NCBI GenBank assembly: GCA_028284935.1
Contig: JANQQQ010000036.1
Coordinates: forward strand, 62,001 to 126,000
Reading direction: 5' to 3'
Origin: Croceivirga sp.
Lineage (GTDB): Bacteria > Bacteroidota > Bacteroidia > Flavobacteriales > Flavobacteriaceae
DNA: 64,000 nt
Positions 45,373 through 55,513 of the stretch are shown one piece after another (position 1 is the stretch's first letter; every line of letters begins with the position of its first letter). Position numbers and translations under genes: made by a program. Below the pieces are notes generated by a model. The model did no database searches. It saw only the letters and a list, made by a program, of their open reading frames with translations, and was not told the DNA's origin.

Positions 45373-46734
45373 TCATTTCAATGAAATCCCACTAAGGTCT
45401 TCCAGTTTGGCAATGTATCCCCAGTTAAATTTCTGACGATTGTCCCCGGATAGCAAAAAGACCAGATCATTGGTGCCTTTGGACAATTTTAGCGTAACCT
45501 GTTCGTCATCCACGAATACTCTTCCTTCCGTTCCCTTTTCAGGGGGCGGCCTAAAGCTCATTCCCTCATCGAACAAGATTTCGGAATTGAGGAAAATGAC
45601 CAAATGATCGGCATAATCAAAATTCAGGATGACCTCCTTACTGGCATCGGCTACGATTCTGCTGGTAAGTACGACCGTTTTATCCATGTCATCATAAAAT
45701 CGACTGATATTAATAAGCCCGTCCATATCGGCCTCTACTGTTTTAAATCTTTCCCGTTGCTTCAATATGGAATCGACTTGCTGCCCAAAGTTGACAGAAT
45801 CCTTTATGAACATTTCAGACATGCGCCATTCCGTAAGATAGTTGGGGGAAATATGCTTTCCATTGTTTTCTGGACTTATAGTATTCTGAACTTTGGTCTC
45901 GGTAATGGAAAAATTGCTATAATAAACGTTACCAAAATCGCTGTATAGGCTTATTCCACCTGCCTGGGGATCACGCTTTAAATTTTCGACGACAAAGGAC
46001 GGGGTCTCCATATCGTCAACATAAACGGACATTTTTTCTTCCATAACGGCGACCTTGATACGAATCCAGGTACGGACATCCAAAAAGGCGAAGCCCTCTC
46101 CTCCTTTTTCAAAAATCAATGCATTGGCACTTTGTGGATCATAAATGTAAGCTGGGCTTCCATCTGGAACATCCACAAAGGATTCCTCTGAGAACAGGAC
46201 GCCAGCTTTCTTTAGGGCGGTCAAAAGATCATCACTGGCCTTACCGCCTACCAGTTCCTTCTCCATGGAAAGGGGTAGGGTGGCCACTTCCCTTCTTGGA
46301 TATGTGGCATTGCCTTCATACAACGGATAATTGTAGAGCTGCCACGGCAGGCTTCCGTTATGGATGGGGAGATACTGTATTGCATCCCTTTTTCCGCTCA
46401 TGAACGTACGCAAATACAGATAGTCATAATTCTTTTTGTCATGAACCCGAAACCCCAAACCCGGGGTTTGGCCATTACAATAAAATTCAAGGATAAAGTT
46501 CTTGAAGGTACCACTCTTCAAATAGGCCTTTTGACCGGGATTAAGTGCTAGGGATTGCCTTCCCTGATATGGCACAATCGTTATGGAATCCGATGAACCG
46601 TCCGTATTTTCTATCTGCCAATGCTCGTCATTGAACGCATATGCTTTGGCAGAATCATTGTTTTTGTTTTCTTGACAAGAGGCCATCACAATGCCCAATG
46701 CCAGTATGATGAAGGTGAAAATACTTTTTTTCAT
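45373..46734 (-). CDS. large lipoprotein of unknown function
   Basis: A 453-residue predicted lipoprotein (lipobox VMASC, Cys20). Residues 30-270 look like a concanavalin/LamG-type beta-sandwich as seen in sugar-binding or 3-keto-disaccharide-hydrolase-like proteins (ILEFYCNGQTPGLGFRVHD, WIRIKVAVMEEKMSVYVDD). The C-terminal 150 residues have a second beta-rich domain ending NWGYIAKLEDL. No catalytic residues are recognised. It is followed by a 138-base spacer before the pseudogene and starts 125 bases from the divergent membrane-anchored HTH-like gene at 46,860, which could regulate or partner it. Likely outer-membrane-attached. Confidence 0.75.
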   Translation of the reverse strand: MKKSIFTFIILALGIVMASCQENKNNDSAKAYAFNDEHWQIENTDGSSDSITIVPYQGRQSLALNPGQKAYLKSGTFKNFILEFYCNGQTPGLGFRVHDKKNYDYLYLRTFMSGKRDAIQYLPIHNGSLPWQLYNYPLYEGNATYPRREVATLPLSMEKELVGGKASDDLLTALKKAGVLFSEESFVDVPDGSPAYIYDPQSANALIFEKGGEGFAFLDVRTWIRIKVAVMEEKMSVYVDDMETPSFVVENLKRDPQAGGISLYSDFGNVYYSNFSITETKVQNTISPENNGKHISPNYLTEWRMSEMFIKDSVNFGQQVDSILKQRERFKTVEADMDGLINISRFYDDMDKTVVLTSRIVADASKEVILNFDYADHLVIFLNSEILFDEGMSFRPPPEKGTEGRVFVDDEQVTLKLSKGTNDLVFLLSGDNRQKFNWGYIAKLEDLSGISLK

Positions 46735-46859
46735 GCTAAAAATCTATTTTTGATAAAATTCATTTCCGTCGTTCGAATGTAAGGTTACCGCTTCCTTTTT
46801 TATGTGCAGTGACCGTTCATCTTCGTTCAAGTTTATTCACAGGGGTCATGGGACTATAA

Positions 46860-48113
46860 ATGGAAAGATTTAAGGAACAAATTGCATCTTGTTTTCAACT
46901 GTTGGAGGAAAAATTAGGTAATGGACCTATAAGTAGTTGGGACACCAATGATTTTGGAATACTTAGCAAGGCCATTCACGAAGAGACAGGCACCCTCTTG
47001 AGCGTTTCGACCTTGAAACGGCTCAGCGGAAGGGTGGGCTATACATCAAAACCGAACAAAACCACCTTAAATGCCTTGGCCAAGTATGTTGGGTTTGAAG
47101 ATTGGAGTGCCTTTGCCAATCACTGCGAAGGCAAGGTTCATAAAACCAAAAAGGAAATCAAGATAAGAACAACAAAAAACTATTTGATACTTTTTGTTTT
47201 GTTGGGCGCAGCGTTATCGTTGTTTGTTTTTTTTCCTTTCACCAAGAGTACCACCACCTATGACCCGAATGATTTTTCCTTTAATGTCAAATCGGTGGGC
47301 ACAGGACTCCCAAATTCTGTTATTTTCAAATATGATGCGACTCCTGCTAATGACAAAGCGATAATAGAAATCCAACAGGATTGGGATGAGCGCAAACGGG
47401 TACTCGTGAGCAAGAACGACAGTGTTTCCACAAGCATTTACTATCACCCTGGTTATTTTAAATCCAAGTTGGTGGTGGATGGAACCATTGTTAAAGAAAA
47501 GGATGTTTTGATTCCTACCCCTGATTGGGTGGGGGTCATTGAAACGGATTCCATTCCCATTTATTTGGACCGTTTGGATTACCAAACAGAAGATGGCCTG
47601 TCCATTAAAGCAGATTCGCTAGGAAAATATGGGGTTGATCCGCGGGCGTCAAGGGTTCCGGTAGGATTATACCAGATAAAGGATTTCGGGGCGTTTTATA
47701 CGACCGATTTTGAAATGACGGTTTCCGTACGTAATGACTTTAAATCGGGCAAGAGCCACTGTCAAACGAGTCAGATAACCCTTATGCATGAAGATGGACC
47801 CATCAGCATCGTCTTGACGGACAAAGGCTGCGTTTCCGATATTATGCTGTACGCTTTTGATCGAACAATTGATGGGAAAAAGGCGGACCTTTCCAATTTT
47901 GGAGTGGATTTTACCGATTTTGTAAGCTTACAATGTATTTCAAAAGATGGAATACTGGATATTTTGTTGGATGGCATATCCTTATTTTCATTTGAGGTTC
48001 CAGAGACCCCAAAAAAAATTCTTGGTCTAAGTGTTCATTTTGAAGGGGCAGGGAGCGTTGAGAAAGTTGAGCTTAAAAACAAAAATGGAATAGTGTATGC
48101 ATCCACTTTTTAG
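46860..48113 (+). CDS. membrane-anchored HTH-like Bacteroidota protein
   Basis: A 417-residue protein with an N-terminal helical domain (residues 1-92) of a type common in Bacteroidota (LSVSTLKRLSGRVGY...LNALAKYVGFEDWSAF), which looks like a DNA-binding helix-turn-helix, then one membrane segment at about 107-127 and a beta-rich extracytoplasmic part of about 290 residues. That topology suggests a one-component transmembrane regulator or a signal transducer. The neighbouring divergent lipoprotein gene (45,373) shares the intergenic region and also carries a beta-sandwich, so the pair may be functionally linked. No ligand is predicted. Confidence 0.75.
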   Translation: MERFKEQIASCFQLLEEKLGNGPISSWDTNDFGILSKAIHEETGTLLSVSTLKRLSGRVGYTSKPNKTTLNALAKYVGFEDWSAFANHCEGKVHKTKKEIKIRTTKNYLILFVLLGAALSLFVFFPFTKSTTTYDPNDFSFNVKSVGTGLPNSVIFKYDATPANDKAIIEIQQDWDERKRVLVSKNDSVSTSIYYHPGYFKSKLVVDGTIVKEKDVLIPTPDWVGVIETDSIPIYLDRLDYQTEDGLSIKADSLGKYGVDPRASRVPVGLYQIKDFGAFYTTDFEMTVSVRNDFKSGKSHCQTSQITLMHEDGPISIVLTDKGCVSDIMLYAFDRTIDGKKADLSNFGVDFTDFVSLQCISKDGILDILLDGISLFSFEVPETPKKILGLSVHFEGAGSVEKVELKNKNGIVYASTF

Positions 48114-48188
48114 AAGGGAAGCAATACAGGCTTTGGTCGTTTGTTTATGTTAAAGACAGTATGTTTGATGATACGCGACAAGGGCTTT

Positions 48189-48593
48189 TCAAAAGAGGTC
48201 CGGTTTATTTCGATTCGTCTTTTTCTCCGAAAGTCTTTTTTTCGATTTCAACCGTTTTTCGATGGAACTTTTAGAAGGCTTTGTGGGTTTTCTTTTTTTG
48301 GGAATACGCAAAGCCTTGTTTAAAACCTCAAAAAAGCGTTTGGTGACCAAGTTTTTGTTTTGATGCTGGCTACGGGCTTCATCGCATTGCAGTAGTAGAA
48401 CACCTGCTTTTGTCAGCCGATGTTTTAGTTTCAAGAGCAACCGTTCTTTTTCTGTCTGGGTCAACCCTGACGAGTTACTAATGTCAAAACTTAGTTCCGC
48501 TTTAGAGGAAACCTTATTTACGTGCTGACCACCTGCCCCACCACTTCTAACAGCTTTAAACCGTAGTTCCTTGGAAATGATTTCAGGATTCAT
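48189..48593 (-). CDS. arfB: alternative ribosome-rescue factor, peptidyl-tRNA hydrolase type
   Basis: A 134-residue protein (from ATG 48591-48593; two residues more if 48599 is used) with the GGQ catalytic motif in RSGGAGGQHVNKV at the N-terminus and a strongly basic C-terminal tail (KRKPTKPSK...KKRLSEKK), the hallmark of ArfB/YaeJ. The tail enters the empty mRNA channel of stalled ribosomes and the GGQ loop hydrolyses the peptidyl-tRNA. Its start overlaps the stop of the ATPase gene at 48,583, so both are co-transcribed. Tail and catalytic motif are intact. Confidence 0.92.
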   Translation of the reverse strand: MNPEIISKELRFKAVRSGGAGGQHVNKVSSKAELSFDISNSSGLTQTEKERLLLKLKHRLTKAGVLLLQCDEARSQHQNKNLVTKRFFEVLNKALRIPKKRKPTKPSKSSIEKRLKSKKRLSEKKTNRNKPDLF

Positions 48594-49578
48594 TTTCATT
48601 GAGGGGTTTTAGTCGGGAATTTACCAATTGCAACGAAATATTTAAGAATACCTTAGTATGTACTTGCAAGGAGCTTTTATTGTTGAAAAAAATGAGCTGT
48701 CCATTTTCAGATACCCCCTCGATGAGATAAAAATTCCCCTTGAAATGATTATTTGCAACGTAAACCACCAAACCCGATTTGTTCGAAATTTCAAACTCAT
48801 GGGGATATACCAAAATTGAGATATTTGATTTGGCGTATTCTTTTAGGGCATTTAGCGGAACTTCATTAACTACCCCGAACAGTGAAGCGACATACTTGTT
48901 TTTTGGATTTTTAAATAGGTGTTCCGTTGGTTGATAATCTTCTATGCGGCCATCTTTTAGCACTAATATCCCATCGGCAAAGGATAGTATATCATTGCTA
49001 TCATGAGTGGCGGTTAAGACTGAGATGCCCTTTTCCCTTAGGTATGGAAATAGGCGGTAGCGGAGTTCATTTTTTTTGAATTGATCAATGTTGCTAAAAG
49101 GCTCGTCAAGCAAAAGCACTTCTGGTTCTTGGGCAATGGCCCTGGCCAAGGCTACACGTTGCTTTTGACCGCCGCTAAGGTTCTTTACTTTTTCAGAGGC
49201 ATAGTCTTCCAGACCAATTAAACGTAACAGTTCAGCAATTCGACTTTCGTGTGATTCTTGTTCAAAAACAGAAAGGTGTTCCCCAATATTTTCGGACACT
49301 GTGGTATAGGGCATCAAGTCAAAGTCTTGGGAAACATATTTCATAAAGGACTCCCCCGGAATTAAATTGTAGTTAGGTCCAAGCAGCGGTCTCTCCTTCC
49401 AACTGATGGTGCCTTCATTCAAATGCAATTCTCCAAAAATGCCCTTGAGCAAGGTACTTTTTCCAGAACCGCTCTCCCCCATAATGGCCAAATGATTCCC
49501 TTTATCCACGTTAAAGGAAATATTGGAAAGCACTGGGTGGTCTTTATAGGAGAATGTAATTTTAGTTACTGCCAACAT
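48583..49578 (-). CDS. orphan ABC ATPase, FbpC/polyamine type
   Basis: A 331-residue ATPase from the ATG at 49576-49578 (MLAVTKITFSY). Walker A GESGSGKST, signature LSGGQKQRV, Walker B LLLDEPFSNID and H-loop HD are all present, and a C-terminal TOBE-like region (about 245-330) resembles importers such as FbpC. No permease or binding protein gene is nearby, so it is an orphan here. A hairpin at 49586-49623 lies just before its start, so it seems not to be co-transcribed with the prolyl oligopeptidase gene upstream. It overlaps arfB by 11 bases. Confidence 0.88.
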   Translation of the reverse strand: MLAVTKITFSYKDHPVLSNISFNVDKGNHLAIMGESGSGKSTLLKGIFGELHLNEGTISWKERPLLGPNYNLIPGESFMKYVSQDFDLMPYTTVSENIGEHLSVFEQESHESRIAELLRLIGLEDYASEKVKNLSGGQKQRVALARAIAQEPEVLLLDEPFSNIDQFKKNELRYRLFPYLREKGISVLTATHDSNDILSFADGILVLKDGRIEDYQPTEHLFKNPKNKYVASLFGVVNEVPLNALKEYAKSNISILVYPHEFEISNKSGLVVYVANNHFKGNFYLIEGVSENGQLIFFNNKSSLQVHTKVFLNISLQLVNSRLKPLNENES

Positions 49579-49585
49579 GGTGCCC

Positions 49586-49623
49586 AAAAAAGGAGAAATC
49601 CGCTTACATGCTAAACGGATTTC
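49586..49623 (-). terminator. hairpin terminator between prolyl oligopeptidase and ATPase genes
   Basis: Arms GAAATCCGCTTA (49595-49606) and TAAACGGATTTC (49612-49623) pair with one G-T wobble around a 5-base loop. On the minus strand the hairpin is followed after a few bases by a run of six T. It sits 20-45 bases after the oligopeptidase stop. Confidence 0.7.
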
Positions 49624-49644
49624 CTAGTACAAATATTTTGAAAG

Positions 49645-51798
49645 TTAATCTTTAAACTCCTTCAACACCCCTTGATTGGGAAGTTCGTCATAACCCATGT
49701 TGAAGAATGTAAACCCAAAAATATCGGCATACTGTTCTATGGTTTTACTCACTGGAGTACCCGCACCGTGCCCAGCATTGGTTTCAATTCTAATGAGTGT
49801 AGGATTATCGCCCATCTGTTTTTCTTGGAGCTCTGCTGCAAATTTAAAACTATGGGCAGGTACTACACGATCGTCATGATCTCCAGTAGTAACTAGCGTA
49901 GCCGGGTATTCCACTCCACTCTTGACATTGTGCACCGGAGAGTATCCCTTTAGGTATTCAAACATTTCCTCACTTTCTTCAGAAGTACCATAATCATAGG
50001 CCCATCCTGCACCAGCAGTAAATGTGTGGTAACGAAGCATATCCAGAACGCCTACTGCCGGAAGCGCTACTTGCATTAAATCCGGACGTTGGGTCATGGT
50101 AGCGCCAACCAAAAGCCCACCATTGGAACCTCCACGAATGGCCAAATATTCTTTGGAAGTATAGTTGTTATCAATCAAGTATTCCGCAGCGGCAATAAAG
50201 TCGTCAAAAACATTTTGCTTTTGCATTTTGGTACCAGCAATGTGCCATTTTTTGCCATATTCCCCGCCCCCTCTAAGGTTGGGAACAGCATAAACGCCAC
50301 CCTGCTCCATCCAAACGGCATTGACGATGCTAAAAGAGGGGGTAAGACTGATATTAAAGCCACCATATCCATAAAGAATGGTTGGATTCTTACCATTGAG
50401 TTCTATCCCTTTTTTATGCGTGATAATCATGGGTACTTTGGTTCCATCTTTAGACTCATAAAATACCTGTGTTGATTCATAATCTTCAGGGTTAAAGTCA
50501 ATTTCTGGCTTCCAGTATTGTTCGTATTTTCCTGTTTCCACATTGTATTTATAGGACGACCCCGGGGTGTTGTAATTGGTAAAGGAAAAGTAAAATTCCT
50601 TATCCTCCTTTTTGCCGCCGAAACCACCTGCGCTGCCAACTCCGGGCAGTTCTACCTCTCGCACCAAATTCCCTTCATAGTCGTATTGCATTACTTTGGA
50701 GATAGCATCCACCATATACTCCGTAAAAAAATAACTGCCACCGGTACCCGCAGTCAAGACATGTTCGGTTTCTGGAATAAAGTCTTTCCAGTTGTCCGGT
50801 GTGGGATTGGAGGCATTGGTAACAACAATCTTCTTATTGGGTGCATTTAGGTTGGTGACCATCCAAAGCTTTGCCCCTTCATTTTCGATGACATAGGTGT
50901 CCGAATCCGTGGTATCCAAAATGGTGACCAATGGACTATTTTCCTTAGTTAAGTCCTTCATGAACAATTTGTTACCTGAAGTAGAGGTAGAGGCGCTAAT
51001 GAACAAATAGTTGCCATCTTCGGATACAGAACCTCCTACATAGCGGTGTTTTTCGGCTTTGGTACCACCAAAAATCACTTCATCTTCGTCTTGGGAGGTC
51101 CCTAGCTTGTGATAGTACAATTTGTGCTGGTCGGTTTTAGCCGAAAGTTCACTGCCTTTGGGCTTGTCATAACTGGAATAGAAAAAACCTTCATTACCTT
51201 TCCAAGAAATACCGCTGAACTTAATGTCAACCAAGGTATCTTCTACTTGCTCCTTTGTTTCTGCGTTGATAACGATTCCTTTTCTCCAGTCACTTCCCCC
51301 TTCCGAAATTAAGTAGGCCGCTTTTGAACCATCTTTTGTGAAGCGCAATCCCATAAGCGAAGTGGTACCATCTTCTGAGAAGGTATTGGGGTCTAGAAAA
51401 ACCTCTTCTTCTGCGTCATCTTTTTTTCTGTAGACCACATATTGGTTTTGGAGTCCATCGTTTTTATAGAAATAGGTATAATCACCTTCCTTAAAAGGGG
51501 AACCCAATTTTTCATAATTCCAGAGTTTTTCGAGCCTATTTTTCAGGGCTGACCGGAAGGGAATTTTGTCGAAATATCCAAAGGTAGCTTGGTTTTGCTC
51601 TTTCACCCATGCTTCTGTTTCTGGGCTCATATCGTCTTCCAACCAGCGGAAAGGGTCTGGAACTTCAGTTCCAAAATACGTATCTATGGTATCTACTTTG
51701 GCAGTGGTAGGATAGTTCACGGCAATAGGTTCTCTTTTGTTTTCAGTTTTGCAAGATGCTAAAATAAGCAGTCCCGCCAGGAACGAAAGTCGTTTCAT
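49645..51798 (-). CDS. prolyl oligopeptidase (S9A), lipoprotein
   Basis: A 717-residue serine peptidase from the ATG at 51796-51798 ([16 protein letters not shown]); a further in-frame ATG at 51816 would lengthen the signal needlessly. A lipobox (LASC) predicts periplasmic or surface attachment. The N-terminal propeller begins [10 protein letters not shown]; the C-terminal alpha/beta-hydrolase has the nucleophile motif GGSNGG, the acid in GDHDDRV and the His in NAGHGAG. It cleaves short proline-containing peptides after Pro. Length is normal for the family. Confidence 0.95.
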   Translation of the reverse strand: MKRLSFLAGLLILASCKTENKREPIAVNYPTTAKVDTIDTYFGTEVPDPFRWLEDDMSPETEAWVKEQNQATFGYFDKIPFRSALKNRLEKLWNYEKLGSPFKEGDYTYFYKNDGLQNQYVVYRKKDDAEEEVFLDPNTFSEDGTTSLMGLRFTKDGSKAAYLISEGGSDWRKGIVINAETKEQVEDTLVDIKFSGISWKGNEGFFYSSYDKPKGSELSAKTDQHKLYYHKLGTSQDEDEVIFGGTKAEKHRYVGGSVSEDGNYLFISASTSTSGNKLFMKDLTKENSPLVTILDTTDSDTYVIENEGAKLWMVTNLNAPNKKIVVTNASNPTPDNWKDFIPETEHVLTAGTGGSYFFTEYMVDAISKVMQYDYEGNLVREVELPGVGSAGGFGGKKEDKEFYFSFTNYNTPGSSYKYNVETGKYEQYWKPEIDFNPEDYESTQVFYESKDGTKVPMIITHKKGIELNGKNPTILYGYGGFNISLTPSFSIVNAVWMEQGGVYAVPNLRGGGEYGKKWHIAGTKMQKQNVFDDFIAAAEYLIDNNYTSKEYLAIRGGSNGGLLVGATMTQRPDLMQVALPAVGVLDMLRYHTFTAGAGWAYDYGTSEESEEMFEYLKGYSPVHNVKSGVEYPATLVTTGDHDDRVVPAHSFKFAAELQEKQMGDNPTLIRIETNAGHGAGTPVSKTIEQYADIFGFTFFNMGYDELPNQGVLKEFKD

Positions 51799-51882
51799 GA
51801 TTTTAGGATTAGTCAATCCCTAAAAATAAACCGATAGCATGTTAACCCAGTGAAGCTTAACGTTTTTTAACGAAATTGGAGC

Positions 51883-52872
51883 CTAAACCAAGTTGTTGTC
51901 CACTAGATACTCCGCAATCTGAACCGCATTGGTGGCCGCCCCTTTTCGAAGGTTGTCAGAGACAATCCACATATTTAAAGTATTGCGTTGGGTTTCATCC
52001 CTGCGCAAGCGGCCTACGAACACCTCATCTTTATCATGGGCATAAATAGGCATGGGGTAGGTATTGGTATCCGGATTGTCCTGTACCACAACACCTGGGG
52101 TTTCGCTTAATATTTTACGAACCTCGTTCAACTCAAAATCATTATGGAATTCCACATTTACGGATTCAGAATGTCCGCCCGCAGTTGGAATTCTAACCGC
52201 GGTAGCAGAAACGGAAAACGTCCGATCATCCAATATCTTTTGGGGCTCACGAGCCAACTTCATTTCTTCTTTGGTATAGCCATTCTCCAGAAAAACATCG
52301 CAATGGGGCAATGCATTTCGGTTGATGGGGTAAGGATATGCCATTTCACCTTCAACTCCAGCCATCTCATTTTCCAGTTGTCTCACTGCTTTAACCCCCG
52401 TGCCGGAAACGGATTGATAGGTAGAAACCACCACACGTTTCATTTGGTATTTTTGGTGCAAAGGATGTAGGGCCATTACCATTTGAATGGTGGAACAATT
52501 GGGATTGGCAATAATTTTATCTTCAGTGGTTAGGTCCTTGGCATTGATTTCGGGCACTACCAATTTCTTGTTAGGATCCATGCGCCACGCAGAAGAATTA
52601 TCAATAACCGTAGTGCCTACTTCGGCAAATTTCGGTGCCCATTCCAAAGAGGTACTTCCTCCTGCTGAAAAAATGGCAATATCCGGTTTGGCTTCAACGG
52701 CCGTTTGTAGGCCAATAATCGTATACTCTTTTCCGTGGTACTGCAATTTCTTGCCAATAGAGCGCTCGGAAGCGACCAATAATAGTTCCGAAATGGGGAA
52801 CTTGCGTTCTGCCAATACTTTAAGCATCACCTCACCAACCATTCCGGTGGCACCAACAACAGCTACTTTCAT
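51883..52872 (-). CDS. asd: aspartate-semialdehyde dehydrogenase
   Basis: A 329-residue enzyme of lysine, threonine, methionine and diaminopimelate synthesis, reducing aspartyl phosphate to the semialdehyde with NADPH. The NADP-binding loop GATGMVGEV opens the protein, the catalytic Cys126 lies in NPNCST, and the substrate/His motif AGGHSES follows. Length is the usual one. It is transcribed alone: about 260 bases separate it from mscL, and the oligopeptidase gene starts 84 bases beyond its stop. Confidence 0.97.
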   Translation of the reverse strand: MKVAVVGATGMVGEVMLKVLAERKFPISELLLVASERSIGKKLQYHGKEYTIIGLQTAVEAKPDIAIFSAGGSTSLEWAPKFAEVGTTVIDNSSAWRMDPNKKLVVPEINAKDLTTEDKIIANPNCSTIQMVMALHPLHQKYQMKRVVVSTYQSVSGTGVKAVRQLENEMAGVEGEMAYPYPINRNALPHCDVFLENGYTKEEMKLAREPQKILDDRTFSVSATAVRIPTAGGHSESVNVEFHNDFELNEVRKILSETPGVVVQDNPDTNTYPMPIYAHDKDEVFVGRLRRDETQRNTLNMWIVSDNLRKGAATNAVQIAEYLVDNNLV

Positions 52873-53060
52873 TTTTTTTTGCTTCTAATCCCATTTGAGA
52901 GAGCAAATGTAGCCCACTTCCCATAGTAAACAAGCTTTTTGATTACAGATTTCAAAAAACAACAAATTGTTTGTTTTGTAACAAATGAATAACATGGAAA
53001 CGTCAACTGCCCTTTGGATAGGTGCTAGGATGCAGTTTCGTTGAAGAATTGCCATTTCAC

Positions 53061-53095
53061 AAAAAAACCGCTTACTGGAATTCCAGCAAGCGGTT
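53061..53095 (-). terminator. rho-independent terminator after mscL
   Basis: Perfect outer arms AACCGCTT (53066-53073) and AAGCGGTT (53088-53095) with an inner CTGGAA/TTCCAG stem. On the minus strand a run of seven T follows directly. It ends the tdk-alr-mscL direction. Confidence 0.85.
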
Positions 53096-53112
53096 CAAGT
53101 TAGTACATGGTG

Positions 53113-53128
53113 TAGCGGCCTGCCGCTA
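53113..53128. terminator. second small hairpin behind mscL
   Basis: TAGCGGC (53113-53119) and GCCGCTA (53122-53128) are perfectly complementary around two bases, only 7 bases beyond the mscL stop. No T-run follows, so it may protect the mRNA end or assist the terminator at 53,061. Confidence 0.4.
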
Positions 53129-53135
53129 AGGGCAA

Positions 53136-53543
53136 TTATTTTTTAAGGGCGTCCCGGATTTCCATGAGTAGATCTGTCTCTGAAGGTCCTGGATCTGGAG
53201 CTGGTACTTCTTCCTCTTTTTTCTTCATTCTATTGACACCTTTGACGACCATGAACATGACAAAGGCCACAATAAGAAAGTCAATTACATTGGTCAGGAA
53301 CGTTCCGTATTCCAAATACACTTCCCCCACCATTTCGCCGGCATCGTTCAGTGCGCCATCTTTAAGTTTCATACGCAAGCTTTTGAAATCCGAATCAAAA
53401 ATCAACCCAATTAAAGGAGAAACAATTCCCCCGGTGAACGAGGTAACTACTTCCTTAAAAGCAGCACCCATGACAAAACCTACGGCAATGTCCACGAGGT
53501 TTCCTTTCATGGCAAACTCCTTGAATTCGCTAATAAATCCCAT
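53136..53543 (-). CDS. mscL: large-conductance mechanosensitive channel
   Basis: A 135-residue channel from the ATG at 53541-53543 (MGFISEFKEFAMKGNLVDIAVG). The amphipathic N-terminal helix and first membrane helix VDIAVGFVMGAAFKEVV, a periplasmic loop and a second helix (NVIDFLIVAFVMFMVVKG) followed by an acidic C-terminal bundle (ETDLLMEIRDALKK) are all present. It releases solutes on osmotic downshift. The alr gene ends 66 bases upstream of its start, so the two could be co-transcribed. Confidence 0.97.
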   Translation of the reverse strand: MGFISEFKEFAMKGNLVDIAVGFVMGAAFKEVVTSFTGGIVSPLIGLIFDSDFKSLRMKLKDGALNDAGEMVGEVYLEYGTFLTNVIDFLIVAFVMFMVVKGVNRMKKKEEEVPAPDPGPSETDLLMEIRDALKK

Positions 53544-53609
53544 TTTTATAGTTTTTAAGTGGTTACTGGGGAACAAAGTACAAAATTCCCCTCGTTCCGA
53601 TCAAAAAAT

Positions 53610-54716
53610 CTAGGGTTTAATGACTCTTCGCACTCGTGAAGAAATAGCCGTCAAAAGCTCATAAGAAATGCTCTGAGCGGTATTTGCAAAACCTTCTGCG
53701 GAGTTTCCTTTACCAAAGACAATGACCTCATCCCCTTCCTTACATTCAATATCGGTCACATCAACCATGATCATATCCATACACACGTTACCAATGATTG
53801 GAGCTTTTTTCCCCTTGATGGTCACAAAGGTCTTTCCTCCTCCGTACTGTCTTCCAATGCCGTCTGCATGCCCCAAAGGCAATGTGGCCGTTATTCGATA
53901 TCCATCTGACTTGAAGGCCCTATTGTACCCCACACTTTCCCCCGGTTCAATTTTGTGCCGTTGGGAAATCACCGTTTTTAAAGTAGCCACCGGTTTAAGC
54001 ACTTGATCAAAATGGGGATGGTTACCATAGCCATAGAGTCCAATACCACTTCTTACCATATTAAATTGCGCTTCAGGATAGTTTAAAATGCCAGACGTGT
54101 TCACCATGTGAAGGGTAGGGGAATAACCCAATTGGTTTTTGAGTTTGGTTGCGATTTCTTTGAAAGTGTCGATTTGATTTAAACTAAAATCCCGTTCATT
54201 TTCATCTTCTGACGCAGCTAGGTGGGAGAGCATCCCCTTAATTTTTAACACAGTGCTTCCATTAAGTTGTTTGAAGATAAATTCCACATCATTTTCCCAA
54301 AAGCCCAGGCGGTTGAGCCCTGTATTAAACTTGATATGAACCGGATATTTTTTTTGCCCTTGCTGCTCAGCAATGGCTAAAAATTCCCTCAAAACTCTCG
54401 GAGAATATAGACTTGGCTCAAGACCATGGTCAATCAACGCTTTGAAATGGGTGGGTTGTGGGTGAAGGACCAAGATAGGTGCGGTGATACCTGCCTCCCT
54501 CAACAAAACGCCCTCCTTAACATAGGCAACGGCTAGATAATCAATACCTAAGGATTCCAATTTTTTTGCAATGGCAACCATATCGCTGCCATAGGCAAAG
54601 GCTTTCACAACACCCAAAAATTTTGTGTCTGGCTCCAATCTTGCCTTTAGGAAATGAAAATTATGGGCTAGGGCAGAAAGGTCAATTTCTAGGGTAGTTT
54701 CGCCAATATCAGCCAT
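53610..54716 (-). CDS. alr: alanine racemase
   Basis: A 368-residue PLP enzyme making D-alanine for peptidoglycan. The PLP-binding Lys38 lies in [10 protein letters not shown] (Flavobacteria-type variant of VVKANAYGHG); the second catalytic Tyr lies in the [10 protein letters not shown] region and [11 protein letters not shown] follows. I chose the ATG at 54714-54716 ([13 protein letters not shown]); upstream ATGs exist within the end of the thymidine kinase gene. This start overlaps the tdk stop by 8 bases, implying translational coupling. Confidence 0.95.
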   Translation of the reverse strand: MADIGETTLEIDLSALAHNFHFLKARLEPDTKFLGVVKAFAYGSDMVAIAKKLESLGIDYLAVAYVKEGVLLREAGITAPILVLHPQPTHFKALIDHGLEPSLYSPRVLREFLAIAEQQGQKKYPVHIKFNTGLNRLGFWENDVEFIFKQLNGSTVLKIKGMLSHLAASEDENERDFSLNQIDTFKEIATKLKNQLGYSPTLHMVNTSGILNYPEAQFNMVRSGIGLYGYGNHPHFDQVLKPVATLKTVISQRHKIEPGESVGYNRAFKSDGYRITATLPLGHADGIGRQYGGGKTFVTIKGKKAPIIGNVCMDMIMVDVTDIECKEGDEVIVFGKGNSAEGFANTAQSISYELLTAISSRVRRVIKP

Positions 54717-55353
54717 TGGCACTCTTTTTTTTGGGAAGGATCTCTTGGGCATCAACGTCCATCTTTCCTATTTTTTCCCTTAACATAGCCTTATAAAACG
54801 CCGCTCTACTTAAAGGTTCATATTCTTCGTTTTCTCCAAGGAGCACCAACGTATCATCATCCGATTTTCTGAAACTATAGTTGGCTAAATTCCCCGTTCG
54901 GGTACAAACGGCATGTACTTTGGTTACATATTCTGCAGTAGCCATTAAAGCAGGCATCGGACCAAAGGGGTTTCCCTTAAAATCCATATCCAGCCCTGCA
55001 ACAACAACGCGAACACCGCGATTGGCCAGATCATTGCAGACGGAAATGATTTCCTCATCAAAGAACTGGGCCTCATCGATACCTACAACGTCGCAGTCGT
55101 CTGCCAGCAATCGAATGTTGGCTGCTGCAGGAACAGGAGTGGAGCGAATTTCATTGGCGTCATGTGAGACCACCATCTCCTCATTATATCGAGTATCCAC
55201 CAAAGGTTTGAAAATCTCTACTTTTTGCTTGGCAAATTGAGCCCGTTTTAAACGCCGAATGAGCTCTTCGGTCTTTCCAGAAAACATAGAGCCAGTAATG
55301 ACCTCTATCCATCCAAACTGTTCTTTTGGGTTGACCGTGTTTTCTAGGAACAT
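54709..55353 (-). CDS. tdk: thymidine kinase
   Basis: A 214-residue kinase that salvages thymidine. The P-loop is [12 protein letters not shown] (about 21-32), the catalytic DEAQF motif follows near 100, and [11 protein letters not shown] and a CTRTG zinc-lobe-like region are present. The lobe keeps one Cys (VCTRTGN) while the Cys-rich second half of the classic zinc site is reduced (YSFRK), as often in Bacteroidota. First gene of the tdk-alr(-mscL) string; 151 bases separate it from the divergent gene at 55,514. Confidence 0.96.
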   Translation of the reverse strand: MFLENTVNPKEQFGWIEVITGSMFSGKTEELIRRLKRAQFAKQKVEIFKPLVDTRYNEEMVVSHDANEIRSTPVPAAANIRLLADDCDVVGIDEAQFFDEEIISVCNDLANRGVRVVVAGLDMDFKGNPFGPMPALMATAEYVTKVHAVCTRTGNLANYSFRKSDDDTLVLLGENEEYEPLSRAAFYKAMLREKIGKMDVDAQEILPKKKSANG

Positions 55354-55513
55354 GTTGTACTTTTAAACGAAATTAAGGGGTTTGTTCGTTCTACTATAGC
55401 AGAAGCACTAAAATTAGTAAAAATACCCTGGTACCTTAACCGAAAAATTTAACCTTTTGTTTTTAAAAGGGCACGGATTTTGGTAGTACATTTAATATTC
55501 TAAATTGGGGGTT

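Noticed and set aside
48141-48323. Possible small plus-strand gene
   Set aside because: It mostly overlaps the basic C-terminal tail of arfB in antisense and has no recognisable features.
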